A stretch of 62,932 bases of DNA from an uncultured Alistipes sp. (lineage in GTDB: Bacteria; Bacteroidota; Bacteroidia; Bacteroidales; Rikenellaceae): positions 1 to 62,932 of the forward strand of contig CALUMM010000006.1 of assembly GCA_944321755.1 (NCBI GenBank), in the 5' to 3' direction. A program made the position numbers and the translations under genes. Position 1 is the first letter of the stretch, and the number at the start of each line of letters is the position of its first letter. The notes beneath the pieces were generated by a model. It saw only the letters and a list, made by a program, of their open reading frames with translations, was not told the origin of the DNA and ran no database searches. Positions 44,556-53,181 of the stretch are shown here, piece by piece.

Positions 44556-47500
44556 ATGAAAAAGCAATTATTCGGGATTTGGACGGCGGCGTTGCTGCTG
44601 GCGGGCGTTGCCGTCTCCTGCACGAGCGATCCGGAGGTCGACAGTGTCGGCCGGGTCGGGATCACCCAGGAGAGTCTGACCGCTTCGGGCGAGGGCGAGG
44701 AGCTGACCCTCGACGTGACCAGTAATTCCTACTGGCATATCGATTTTACGGACCCGGCGACGGGCGAGAGCGTCCGCTGGATTACGCCGAGCGAGACCTA
44801 CGGAATGGGTGATGCAGCGGTGAAGTTGGTCGTGTCCCGGAACCGTTCGACGAGTGCCCGAACGGCCTACATCCATGTCACGACCGATTCGGAGTCATCG
44901 ACGGTCTCGATTCTGCTGTCGCAGGGGGCCGGGACCGTTGGCGGTGGGGACGGGTACGGTTTCCCGATCTACCAGATGTTCTCGATCGACGCGAACCACA
45001 TGTTGAGCAATGCCTTCATCGAGGGCGGGACCTGCTATTTTGACGACGGCATGATCCTGAGCCGGACGGGCAGCCCGGCCGAGATGACGTTCAGCACCCA
45101 GACCCACACGAACCCCAAATCGGACTGGTATTTCCAGCGGGGCGTTGTGATCGGGTCGTGGGCGACGGGAGATGCGTTGCAGTTGCAGATTCCGCTGAAG
45201 GAGGCGCTCTCGGGCGACCTGCGTTACATATATGGCAGCCGCCGCGACGGTACGCAGAATGCAAGCCATGCCTGGCGATTCGAATGGAGCGCCGATGGTG
45301 AGAGCTGGACGGAGTTCGACAAGGCGTCGGTCGGCGGCGAGTCGGATGCGGTTTGGAAGATCGTGGACTTTACGATTCCCGCGGAGAAGCAGATCCCGGC
45401 GGGCGGCACGCTCTGGATCCGGCACTACTGCACGGACGGCTCGTCGGCCAGCACGTCGGCTTCGAATTCGACGGTTGCCTTCCAGACGGGCTTCTGCATC
45501 ACGAAGGCCACGGCCGATGCGTCGGAAGTCCCGGCCATGGACGACGAGACGATCGTCTTCTCGACGGGCTTCGATGACCTGCGTGATGCCGTGGCAGCCT
45601 ATATCGATCTGCCGCTCGACTTCATGTCGTCGTTCAATGCGGGGGCCTACTCCCTGCCCAAGGAGCACTCGGACATCGTTGCTTTCGATGAGTGCTACGC
45701 ACGTCCGGGCTTCCTGCAGGTCGGGCGCGGCGACGAGGCGATCGTTTCGCGCTATACACAGGGCTCCTATACGATCCAACTGGCTTCGCGCTTCGAGGCG
45801 ATGCGGATTCTGAAGAGCGACCTCAAACTGACGTTCCTGGCGACGGCGATGATCGACGCCTACGGCAAACCGACCGATCCCGGCGTGGTAGTGAAAGTCG
45901 ATGGTGCGAGCGGCGCCACGGTGGAGGGCGGTGAGCTCGAAGGAGTTGCGAACAACGAGTTCAAGCCGTTTACGGTCTACGTCCGCGGTGCGACTCCCCA
46001 GACCGAGATCACCATTACGTCGGCGGCGATGACCTCCAGTACGGATGATGTGCGGTTCTTCGTGGACGACATCGTGCTCGAAGTCGAGGGCGAGCCGCAG
46101 CGTCCGAGTGCCGACGATCCGGTGAAGAGTTCCATTTCGGAGCTTCGGGCACTGGCGGGGGCTTCGGAGGTGACGGTTTCCGACAATCTTTATATACAAG
46201 GTACGGTGGTTTCGGTGGACAATGTTCCGCAGGGGTATTTCGCGGTGCAGGATGACGGAGCAGGTATCTTTGTCAGCGTTCCGAATCACGGGCTTGCGGT
46301 CGGCGACCAGGCCGAGGTAGTTGTGAAGGGGGCCAAGCTGGCCAAGGATGCCGACGGGCTGCTGGTGGTGACTCCGACCGCAGCGACGCAGGTGACCAAG
46401 AGCGGAACGGCAACTGAACTGCCTGCCGAGCGTTCGATTTCGGTTGGGGACCTGACGGCAGGGACCTATGAGGCGATGCGTGTTTCGCTTCCGGAGTCTC
46501 AAGTGGTGGAGGCTGACTTGTCGAAGACGCTGAGCGGGGCGGTCACGCTCGAACTGGAGGATCGGGTAACGACCTATCCGATGAAGACCTATTCCCATGC
46601 GACGTTTGCCTCGACGGCGGTGCCGCAGAAGCGGGGTCCGGTGAAGGGTATTGCGGGAGCGGGCTTTTTACTGCCGGCTGCGGTATTGGATCTTTCGGCG
46701 ATGAACGGCACCCGTTTCGGCGAGGCGGTCTACGCCATTACGCCGATCGACGGACACCTCTACGCATTGGGCACCACGAAGAACTTTACAATCGGGAATG
46801 CGACATTCGATCAGGCGACCAAGACGGTTACCTACAACGACGGACACTCGATCTACAAGGTGGGCGATACGTCGACCGACTTTACCTGGGGTTGCTATGG
46901 TAGCAAGAAGTCGGCGGCTGCCAACATGTACGATTCGCGTCTTTACGTGACGGGATGGGGCGGTGCCGACTGGCAGGAGAACGGGTTGGTCTTCAAGATC
47001 AAGGCCACGTCCCGGATTGTGGGCAATCTGCGTTTCGGATTCGGCTGGTTCGGAGCTTCGGGCGACAACCTTCCCGCCAACTGGAAACTTCTGTGGAGTA
47101 ACGATAACACTACGTGGTATGATGGTGTAAAGGTCTTGAGCCTCACCACCAGCATGACTTCCATTCCGTCCGACGATCCGGGCAGCGAGGTGTTTGCCTT
47201 TGCGTCGAGCGCCAATGCGGGCGGCTACCGGATTGCTTATTTCAATGTTCCGGACAACAAGGCCGTACCCGAAGGCTCCTATTTCTATATGAAGATCGTG
47301 CAGGCGGACAATGAATGTCAGCGTTCGGGATCGGTCGATCCGGCCAAGGAGATGATCTTCATCAACGGTTTCTACCTCCAGACCCACGAACGGCGGGCAT
47401 ATCATACGTCGGTTCTTCCGTCGGGTGAAAATGTATTGTTGACCGAGGGCTTCGATGATAACCTGTGGGGTCCGGACCACTTTGCCTACGCCTGGCAGTC

Positions 47501-47966
47501 GTTTGCCGGATACAAGGCGGCTTACGATGTTCCGGAAGGGTGGACCGTTTCGGGCTCCGTTTTCGAACAGCCCGGTTATGTGCGGATCGGAGGCAGCGGA
47601 ACCGATGCAACCTCTTCGCTGACGACTCCGGCTCTGGAGGCATTGGGCGATACGCCGACCGATATTACCGTTCAATTCAAGGCTGCGACGCTGCTGGTCG
47701 GGGCTGCCGGTCTGGTGCCCGATGACCGGACGATCCGGGTCGAGGCTTCGGGAGCCGGGACGGTGGGCTCGGAGGTCTACTTCCCGTCGACGCTTTCGGA
47801 TACGGCTGCAACGGTCGATCAGGAGACCTCCGACCGCATGTGTGACGAGTACCTGCGCTGGTACGACTGTTCGGTGAAGGTGTCGGGAGCCACGAAGGAT
47901 ACGAAAATCACCTTTACGGGCGTCGGCCGTCACTTCTTCGACGACATCGTGATCACGAAAGATTGA
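44556..47966 (+). CDS. Large BACON/DUF5689-type surface lipoprotein
   Basis: A 1,136-residue lipoprotein. The ATG at 44556 (MKKQLFGIW) is chosen because the lipobox AVSCTSD follows at the expected distance. Domain order by eye: a BACON-like Ig domain (about 25-125, ending ILLSQGAG), a beta-rich region with discoidin-like features (about 130-320), a further beta-sandwich, an OB-fold DUF5689-type segment (about 520-720; NLYIQGTVVSVDN, GYFAVQDDGAGIFVSV), and two more jelly-roll-like regions to the end. It is likely surface exposed and carbohydrate- or polymer-binding. It sits 25 bases before an EEP-fold lipoprotein gene; DUF5689 proteins and such phosphoesterase-fold proteins often occur together. 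Confidence 0.75.
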   Translation: MKKQLFGIWTAALLLAGVAVSCTSDPEVDSVGRVGITQESLTASGEGEELTLDVTSNSYWHIDFTDPATGESVRWITPSETYGMGDAAVKLVVSRNRSTSARTAYIHVTTDSESSTVSILLSQGAGTVGGGDGYGFPIYQMFSIDANHMLSNAFIEGGTCYFDDGMILSRTGSPAEMTFSTQTHTNPKSDWYFQRGVVIGSWATGDALQLQIPLKEALSGDLRYIYGSRRDGTQNASHAWRFEWSADGESWTEFDKASVGGESDAVWKIVDFTIPAEKQIPAGGTLWIRHYCTDGSSASTSASNSTVAFQTGFCITKATADASEVPAMDDETIVFSTGFDDLRDAVAAYIDLPLDFMSSFNAGAYSLPKEHSDIVAFDECYARPGFLQVGRGDEAIVSRYTQGSYTIQLASRFEAMRILKSDLKLTFLATAMIDAYGKPTDPGVVVKVDGASGATVEGGELEGVANNEFKPFTVYVRGATPQTEITITSAAMTSSTDDVRFFVDDIVLEVEGEPQRPSADDPVKSSISELRALAGASEVTVSDNLYIQGTVVSVDNVPQGYFAVQDDGAGIFVSVPNHGLAVGDQAEVVVKGAKLAKDADGLLVVTPTAATQVTKSGTATELPAERSISVGDLTAGTYEAMRVSLPESQVVEADLSKTLSGAVTLELEDRVTTYPMKTYSHATFASTAVPQKRGPVKGIAGAGFLLPAAVLDLSAMNGTRFGEAVYAITPIDGHLYALGTTKNFTIGNATFDQATKTVTYNDGHSIYKVGDTSTDFTWGCYGSKKSAAANMYDSRLYVTGWGGADWQENGLVFKIKATSRIVGNLRFGFGWFGASGDNLPANWKLLWSNDNTTWYDGVKVLSLTTSMTSIPSDDPGSEVFAFASSANAGGYRIAYFNVPDNKAVPEGSYFYMKIVQADNECQRSGSVDPAKEMIFINGFYLQTHERRAYHTSVLPSGENVLLTEGFDDNLWGPDHFAYAWQSFAGYKAAYDVPEGWTVSGSVFEQPGYVRIGGSGTDATSSLTTPALEALGDTPTDITVQFKAATLLVGAAGLVPDDRTIRVEASGAGTVGSEVYFPSTLSDTAATVDQETSDRMCDEYLRWYDCSVKVSGATKDTKITFTGVGRHFFDDIVITKD

Positions 47967-47991
47967 ATCCAACACTTAAAACGATAAGAAC

Positions 47992-48882
47992 ATGGAAAAA
48001 CTGAAGTATTTGCTGTACGGAATCGTATTGTGCGCCCTGGGATGTTCGTCGAGCAGCGACGACAATCCGGGACCGGACGGAGACGGCGCCTCTGCGAACA
48101 CCTTGAAGGTGATGTCGTTCAACATCCGCTGCGTCACGTCGAGCGATACGGGCGACAAGGCCTGGGACGTGCGCAAGGCCCCGTGCGTGAAGATGATCAA
48201 CAGCGTCCAGCCCGACGTGATCGGGATGCAGGAGCCGCGGACCGCACAGCGCGACTATCTGAAGGATAATCTTCCCGATTACGAGATGCTCGAAGTCCCC
48301 AATACGGGTACGAGCAAGGGCGGCAACTCGGTGCTGCTGTACCGCAAGAGCCGTTTCACGCGCCTCGATTGGGGCTACTACTTCCTGAGCGATACGCCCG
48401 ACGTCCCCTCCGTGGCCTGGGAGGCCGCGCAGTGGCATACGACGGTTTGGGCGCATTTGAAGGATGTGGCGACCGGGAAGGATTTCTGGCTCTTCACGAC
48501 CCACATGCCGGCCTATGCCTCGAACATCTCGGCCCGGGAGAAGAGTGCGAAGCTCAACGTCTCGAAGATGAAGGAGCTGGCCGGGGAGAATGCCATGCTC
48601 TTCATTACGGGTGACATGAACTGCTCCTATGCGACGGACGACGCTTCGCGGGAGGCGCTGACGCCCTATTACCAGTGGATGTCGGCGGCCCGGGATATCG
48701 CACCGACGGGGGATGTGTACAGTTTCAACAACTACGGGAGCGGCACGGCCAACCCGAAGCGGAACCTGGACCATATCTTCTACCGGAATGCGGTTGCCAA
48801 GTCGTTCCGCACGATTACGGACAACTACGGGGTTCCCTATATTTCCGACCACTATCCGATCCTGTTGACGACGAGCTTCTGA
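47992..48882 (+). CDS. Endonuclease/exonuclease/phosphatase (EEP) family lipoprotein
   Basis: A 296-residue lipoprotein (LCALGCSSSSDDN, an acidic tail consistent with surface export). The EEP fold is seen from KVMSFNIRC (metal-binding Asn), through IGMQEP (catalytic Glu), FTTHMPA, FITGDMNCS (Asp, Asn) to the C-terminal SDHYPI (Asp-His). All core metal and catalytic residues are present, so it is probably an active phosphodiesterase or phosphatase. What it cleaves is unknown; in a glycan locus it could remove phosphate or act on a phosphodiester-linked glycan. Second gene of the operon starting at 44556. Confidence 0.85.
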   Translation: MEKLKYLLYGIVLCALGCSSSSDDNPGPDGDGASANTLKVMSFNIRCVTSSDTGDKAWDVRKAPCVKMINSVQPDVIGMQEPRTAQRDYLKDNLPDYEMLEVPNTGTSKGGNSVLLYRKSRFTRLDWGYYFLSDTPDVPSVAWEAAQWHTTVWAHLKDVATGKDFWLFTTHMPAYASNISAREKSAKLNVSKMKELAGENAMLFITGDMNCSYATDDASREALTPYYQWMSAARDIAPTGDVYSFNNYGSGTANPKRNLDHIFYRNAVAKSFRTITDNYGVPYISDHYPILLTTSF

Positions 48883-48904
48883 TTCGTCGGACGGATTGAA
48901 GCGA

Positions 48905-48937
48905 AGGCCCGGACTCCACATGAGTCCGGGCCTTTTT
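48905..48937 (+). terminator. Terminator after the EEP gene
   Basis: AGGCCCGGACT (48905-48915) pairs perfectly with AGTCCGGGCCT (48923-48933), followed by five T. The stop codon of the EEP gene is 22 bases upstream. Confidence 0.88.
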
Positions 48938-49051
48938 CGGTTTTCGCACACGGGCCGCACACGGGCCGCGCGGGTGACGGATGGGCCGCACCCGGGCTGC
49001 ATCCGGGCATTATTCGGGTGATACGCGGCAGCGGGGCGCAGGCGGCGCGGG

Positions 49052-49777
49052 TCAGTTGACCACTACCACCGGGAAATACGCCCGCAACAGTGCGGCGGCA
49101 CGGTCGATCTGTTCGGGCGTGTTCTCCCGCACGTCGCGCAGCTTGTATTCCAGCCCCATCGCCTCGTACTTGTGGACGCCGAGCGTGTGGTAGGGGAGCA
49201 GTTCGACCCGCTCGATCGAGCGGTAGCCGCCGAGCCGTTCGCCTAGCAGCCGGATATCGGCTTCGGCGTCGCTGTACCCCGGGACGAGGACGTAGCGCAG
49301 CCAGAACGGTTTGCCGTGGGATTCGAGCCAGGCCGCCGTGCGGAGCGTCTGGATGTTTTCGCGTCCCGTGAGCCCCTTGTGGCGTTCGGGGTTGGCCTGC
49401 TTTACGTCGAGCAGCACCAGATCCACCAGCCCCAGCAGCTCCTCGACGGCCGGATTCCACACCCCGCCGTTCGAGTCGAGGCAGACGTGAATCCCCGCCT
49501 CCTTCAATGCCCGGATCAGCGGGACGAGCTCCGCAGCCTGAAAGGTCGGTTCGCCGCCCGAGAAGGTCACGCCGCCGCGCCGTCCGTAGAAGGGTTTCTG
49601 GTCGACGGCCATGCGGAGGATTTCCGACGCCTCGGTGGGGGTTCCGCCGCAGGCCTCGATCGTGTCGGGATTGGCGCAGTAGAGGCAGCGGAAGTTGCAG
49701 CCCTGCAGGAAAACGACGAGCCGGAGTCCCGGCCCGTCGAAAGTTCCCATCGATTCGTAGGAGTGTACGCGAATCAT
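49052..49777 (-). CDS. pflA: Pyruvate formate-lyase activating enzyme
   Basis: A 241-residue radical SAM protein that installs the glycyl radical on PflB using S-adenosylmethionine. The iron-sulfur cluster cysteines C27, C31 and C34 lie in GCNFRCLYC; GGEPTFQ and LDSNGG follow as in the family. The ATG complement at 49775-49777 (MIRVHSYESMGTFDGPG) is the right start by alignment with known PflA; an in-frame upstream GTG adds an unlikely tail. It lies 120 bases after pflB, with a nine-C run in the gap. Confidence 0.95.
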   Translation of the reverse strand: MIRVHSYESMGTFDGPGLRLVVFLQGCNFRCLYCANPDTIEACGGTPTEASEILRMAVDQKPFYGRRGGVTFSGGEPTFQAAELVPLIRALKEAGIHVCLDSNGGVWNPAVEELLGLVDLVLLDVKQANPERHKGLTGRENIQTLRTAAWLESHGKPFWLRYVLVPGYSDAEADIRLLGERLGGYRSIERVELLPYHTLGVHKYEAMGLEYKLRDVRENTPEQIDRAAALLRAYFPVVVVN

Positions 49778-49897
49778 ATCGTTTGATTGTTTGGAATCAC
49801 CTGTCAATAATCGGGAGCGGAGCCGGATGGAGGCTGTTTTGCAGCTTTGGACCTGCGCCACTACCCCCCCCCGTTCCTAAGAGCGGCTTTTAAGCTG

Positions 49898-52126
49898 CTA
49901 CATGCGCTCATGAAAACTGCGGCTGATGACCTCCAACTGGTGTTCGCGACTCAGTTTGGTGAAGTTCACGGCGTAGCCCGAGACGCGGATCGTCAACTGC
50001 GGATACTTCTCGGGGTGCTCCATGGCATCTTCGAGCATTTCGCGGTTCAGGACGTTGACGTTCAGGTGGTGGGCACCCTTCGTGAAGTAGCCGTCGAGCA
50101 TCGTCACGAGGTTCTCGACCCGCTCCTCGGGCGTGGGCCCGAGCGATTTCGGAACGATCGAGAAGGTGTTCGAGATGCCGTCCTGCGAGTCGCGGTAGCG
50201 CAGTTTGGCCACCGACGAGAGCGAAGCGATGGCACCGCTCTTGTCGCGTCCGTGCATGGGGTTGGCGCCCGGAGCGAAGGCAACGCCCTTGGCGCGGCCG
50301 TCGGGCGTGGCACCGGTCTTCTTGCCGTACATCACGTTCGAGGTGATCGTCAGCAGCGACAGCGTCGGACGGGCGTTCTTGTAGACGGGCAGCTTCTTCA
50401 ACTCCTCGCTGAAGTAGTAGACCAGGTCGACGCCGAGGTGGTCGACGCGGTCGTCGTTGTTGCCGAAGCAGGGGAATTCGCCCTGGATGTCGAAGCTCTC
50501 GGTGAGGCCCATTTCGTTGCGGCGGGGCGTCACCTTGGCGTACTTGATGGCCGAGAGGGAGTCGAGGGCGATCGAGAGTCCGGCCACGCCGTAGGCGAGG
50601 TTGATGCGCGGATCGGTGTCGACGAATGCCATCTGGGCCTTCTCGTAGTAGTATTTGTCGTGCATGTAGTGGATGATGTTCATCGCCTCGTTGTAGACGC
50701 GGGCGATCTCATGCAGCACCTTCTTGTAGTTCTGCATCACCTCCTCGAAGCGCAGCGGGCCTTCCGAGAGGGCCGGGATGCCCTTGACCATCACCGTGCC
50801 GGTGTTCTCGCAGCGGCCCTCGTTGATGGCCAGCAGCAGGGCTTTGGCCAGGTTGCAGCGGGCCCCGAAGAACTGGATCTGGCGTCCGATGTCCTGGTAG
50901 GAGACGCAGCAGGCGATTCCGTAATCGTCCGAGTGGCGCACTTCGCGCATCAGCTCGTCGTTCTCGTACTGGATCGAGCTGGTGTCGGACGATACCTTGG
51001 CGCAGAACTCCTTGAAGCCCTCCGGCAGGTCGGGGCTCCAGAGGATCGTGAGGTTGGGTTCGGGCGAGGGGCCGAGGTTGTAGAGCGTCTGCAGGAAGCG
51101 GAACGAGGTCTTCGTGACCTTCGTGCGGCCGTCGTTGAAGCGGCCTCCGATGGCCTCGGTGACCCAGGTGGGGTCTCCGGCGAAGATGTCGTTGTAGGAC
51201 TGCATCCGCAGGTGGCGCACCATGCGGAGCTTGATGACGAACTGGTCGATGAGCTCCTGGGCGAAGGTTTCGTCGATGAGGCCGTGGGCGAGATCGTACT
51301 CGATGAAGATGTCGAGGAACGACGAGACGTTGCCCAGCGACATGGCGGCACCGTCCTGCTCCTTGACCGCAGCCAGATAGGCCATGTAGACCCACTGTAC
51401 GGCCTCCTGAGCCGAGTGAGCCGGGCGGCTGAGGTCCAGACCGTAGTATTCGCCCATGGTGCGGATATCCTTCAGGGCCTTGATCTGCTCGGCGACCTCC
51501 TCGCGCAGGCGGATGCGGGCCTCGGTCATCGGGCCGGTGAGGTTGCGCAGGTCCTGCTGCTTGGCCTCGATCAGGCGGTCGGTTCCGTAGAGTGCCAGAC
51601 GGCGGTAGTCGCCGATGATGCGGCCGCGGGCGTAGTTGTCCGGCAGTCCGGTGAGGAATCCGAGCGAGCGGAACGAGCGGATCTCCTCGGTGTAGACGTC
51701 GAAGACGCCGTCGTTGTGGGTTTTGCGGTAGTGGGTGAAGATGTCGCGCACCTTTTCGTCGACATCCACGCCGTTCTCCCGGCAGGCGCGCGATACGACG
51801 TTGATGCCGCCGAAGGGTTTGATGGCGCGCTTGAGGAGCTCGTCGGTCTGGAGGCCCACGATCAGCTCGTTCTCACGGTCGATGTAACCGGCCTTGTGGG
51901 AGGTGATCGTCGAGACGGTCTTGTTGTCCAGCGAGCGGATGCCGTTGTTCTGACGCTCCTCTTCGATGGCCTTGAGGCAGAGGTTCCAGATGTGTCGGGT
52001 GCGTTCGGTGGGTCCCTGCAGGAACGAGGCGTCGCCCAGATAGGGGGTGATGTTCGTCTGCACGAAACTCGTGACGTTGATCTCCTTGCTCCAAAGCCCG
52101 TCGATGAAGGTTTTGTTCAGTTCCAT
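49898..52126 (-). CDS. pflB: Formate C-acetyltransferase (pyruvate formate-lyase)
   Basis: A 742-residue glycyl radical enzyme converting pyruvate and CoA to acetyl-CoA and formate in anaerobic fermentation. The catalytic cysteine pair C406-C407 is in GIACCVSY, and the radical glycine G717 is in RVSGYAV near the C-terminus. Full length and all key residues are present. The promoter lies at 52178-52185 on the minus strand. It is followed by pflA, the standard pair. Confidence 0.97.
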   Translation of the reverse strand: MELNKTFIDGLWSKEINVTSFVQTNITPYLGDASFLQGPTERTRHIWNLCLKAIEEERQNNGIRSLDNKTVSTITSHKAGYIDRENELIVGLQTDELLKRAIKPFGGINVVSRACRENGVDVDEKVRDIFTHYRKTHNDGVFDVYTEEIRSFRSLGFLTGLPDNYARGRIIGDYRRLALYGTDRLIEAKQQDLRNLTGPMTEARIRLREEVAEQIKALKDIRTMGEYYGLDLSRPAHSAQEAVQWVYMAYLAAVKEQDGAAMSLGNVSSFLDIFIEYDLAHGLIDETFAQELIDQFVIKLRMVRHLRMQSYNDIFAGDPTWVTEAIGGRFNDGRTKVTKTSFRFLQTLYNLGPSPEPNLTILWSPDLPEGFKEFCAKVSSDTSSIQYENDELMREVRHSDDYGIACCVSYQDIGRQIQFFGARCNLAKALLLAINEGRCENTGTVMVKGIPALSEGPLRFEEVMQNYKKVLHEIARVYNEAMNIIHYMHDKYYYEKAQMAFVDTDPRINLAYGVAGLSIALDSLSAIKYAKVTPRRNEMGLTESFDIQGEFPCFGNNDDRVDHLGVDLVYYFSEELKKLPVYKNARPTLSLLTITSNVMYGKKTGATPDGRAKGVAFAPGANPMHGRDKSGAIASLSSVAKLRYRDSQDGISNTFSIVPKSLGPTPEERVENLVTMLDGYFTKGAHHLNVNVLNREMLEDAMEHPEKYPQLTIRVSGYAVNFTKLSREHQLEVISRSFHERM

Positions 52127-52177
52127 AAGATGCGTTTATTGTTCGTTTTGGGATTAAGATTGTCTCCTTTCGGCGCA

Positions 52178-52185
52178 CAAAGATA
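52178..52185 (-). promoter_or_regulatory. -7 element TATCTTTG of pflB
   Basis: The minus strand reads TATCTTTG about 52 bases before the pflB start, matching TAnnTTTG. No clear TTG at -33. Confidence 0.6.
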
Positions 52186-52468
52186 GGTTATTTTTCGCAT
52201 ACTGCCGAATTTTGCTTACAGATTTGTATGAAAAACAGGGGAAATACCTACAATCGGGTATTCCGGGGCGGAGCCGGTCCTGAACTCCCGAAGGCTCCCG
52301 GAAGAGCCCGGAAAACTTCCCGAATGGTTCTCGGAGCGGTTCGGGAAAAATTCCGGAAGGGCCCGGGAAATGCCCGAAAAGGTTCGGGAAAGGTCCGAAA
52401 CAGGGCTCGAAGAGATCCCGGCAGCGGATGTGCGATGTTCCCGGTTTTCGGGAATCCGGGAAATTGTA

Positions 52469-52476
52469 TACCTTTG
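52469..52476 (+). promoter_or_regulatory. -7 element TACCTTTG of the DUF2721 gene
   Basis: TACCTTTG matches TAnnTTTG and is 33 bases before the ATG at 52509. Confidence 0.55.
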
Positions 52477-52508
52477 CGGCATGAAGAACGCTTAATTGAC
52501 AGACTGAT

Positions 52509-52901
52509 ATGGAAGAACTTACGCTGACGACTCCGGCCCTGTTGTTTTCGGCCGTCTCGCTGATCCTGCTGGCCTACACGAATCGTTTTCTCTCCTATGC
52601 GCAACTGGTCCGTACACTTAAGGAGCAGTACCACCAGCACCCTTCGAAAGTGACCCAGGCGCAGATCGACAACCTCCGCCGCCGTCTCCACCTCACGCGC
52701 ACGATGCAGGCGCTCGGGGTGTCGAGCCTGTTTCTCTGCGTGGTGACGATGTTCCTGATCTACGTCGATTTCTTCACGCTTTCGGCCTGGGTGTTCGGGG
52801 TTGCGCTGCTGCTGCTGATCGCCTCGCTGGGGGTCTCGATCTGGGAGATCCAGATCTCGGTCCGGGCGCTGGAGCTCCATTTGAAAGATATGGAGAAATA
52901 A
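52509..52901 (+). CDS. DUF2721 family membrane protein
   Basis: A 130-residue protein with three hydrophobic segments (about 8-25, 68-90 and 93-112) separated by a basic helix (RRRLHLTRTMQALGV). The pattern, ending EIQISVRALELHLKDMEK, matches the DUF2721 family of small inner membrane proteins found widely in bacteria. No biochemical role is known. It is monocistronic, between pflB and the phosphate transporter. Confidence 0.8.
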   Translation: MEELTLTTPALLFSAVSLILLAYTNRFLSYAQLVRTLKEQYHQHPSKVTQAQIDNLRRRLHLTRTMQALGVSSLFLCVVTMFLIYVDFFTLSAWVFGVALLLLIASLGVSIWEIQISVRALELHLKDMEK

Positions 52902-53181
52902 TCCGGGACGTACGGATCCGAATCGTCGGGAAGAGATCCGGGAGTGTTGGGAAAATCTCTTGCGGGCGGCTCCGATTGCGGGCGCATGGCCCGGAATGTG
53001 GCTCCTTTCCACAAACGATGAAGATGCCGCGACGTCGCGTCGCTGCATCTCCCACTAACCTGCTTATGTAACCTAAAACCAACTTGTGAAAGCCTCTTCC
53101 GGTTTTCACACGACAAAGATACGGGGCCGTCGTTTCAAGAAAATGACGGCCCCGTTACATTCGCGTGAAGCGTGACGGCTG
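52902..53181. other. Intergenic region with a terminator-like hairpin
   Basis: 280 bases between convergent genes. Apart from the hairpin at 53121-53155 I see nothing coding or RNA-like. Confidence 0.5.
53121..53155. terminator. Perfect 11-bp hairpin between convergent genes
   Basis: ACGGGGCCGTC (53121-53131) and GACGGCCCCGT (53145-53155) flank a 13-base loop. T runs on either side are short, so it may be a weak bidirectional terminator for the DUF2721 and phosphate transporter genes. Confidence 0.55.

Larger units (their letters stand above)
52127..52508. other. Intergenic region with degenerate CGGGAA/TTCCCG repeats
   Basis: 382 bases between pflB and the DUF2721 gene. The left part holds the pflB promoter. 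From about 52262 to 52460 the sequence is an irregular string of TTCGGGAA, TTCCGG, CCCGGGAA and related words, capable of many alternative hairpins. The right end holds the DUF2721 promoter at 52469-52476. No gene is supported. Confidence 0.6.

Noticed and set aside
48945-49015. Short GGGCCGCAC/CGGGC repeats after the EEP terminator
   Set aside because: Only two or three imperfect copies of about 9 bases; not distinguishable from composition bias.
49778-49861. Upstream GTG extension of pflA
   Set aside because: It adds 28 residues not found in PflA proteins and runs into the nine-C tract; the ATG at 49777 aligns with the family start.
49847-52186. A 779-codon plus-strand open frame opposite pflB
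   Set aside because: pflB has its full active site and radical motif on the minus strand; the opposite frame is a composition effect.
52228-52527. A 99-codon plus-strand ORF in the CGGGAA-rich region
   Set aside because: Composition follows the DNA repeats, it has no hydrophobic core pattern, and it overlaps the DUF2721 start and its promoter.
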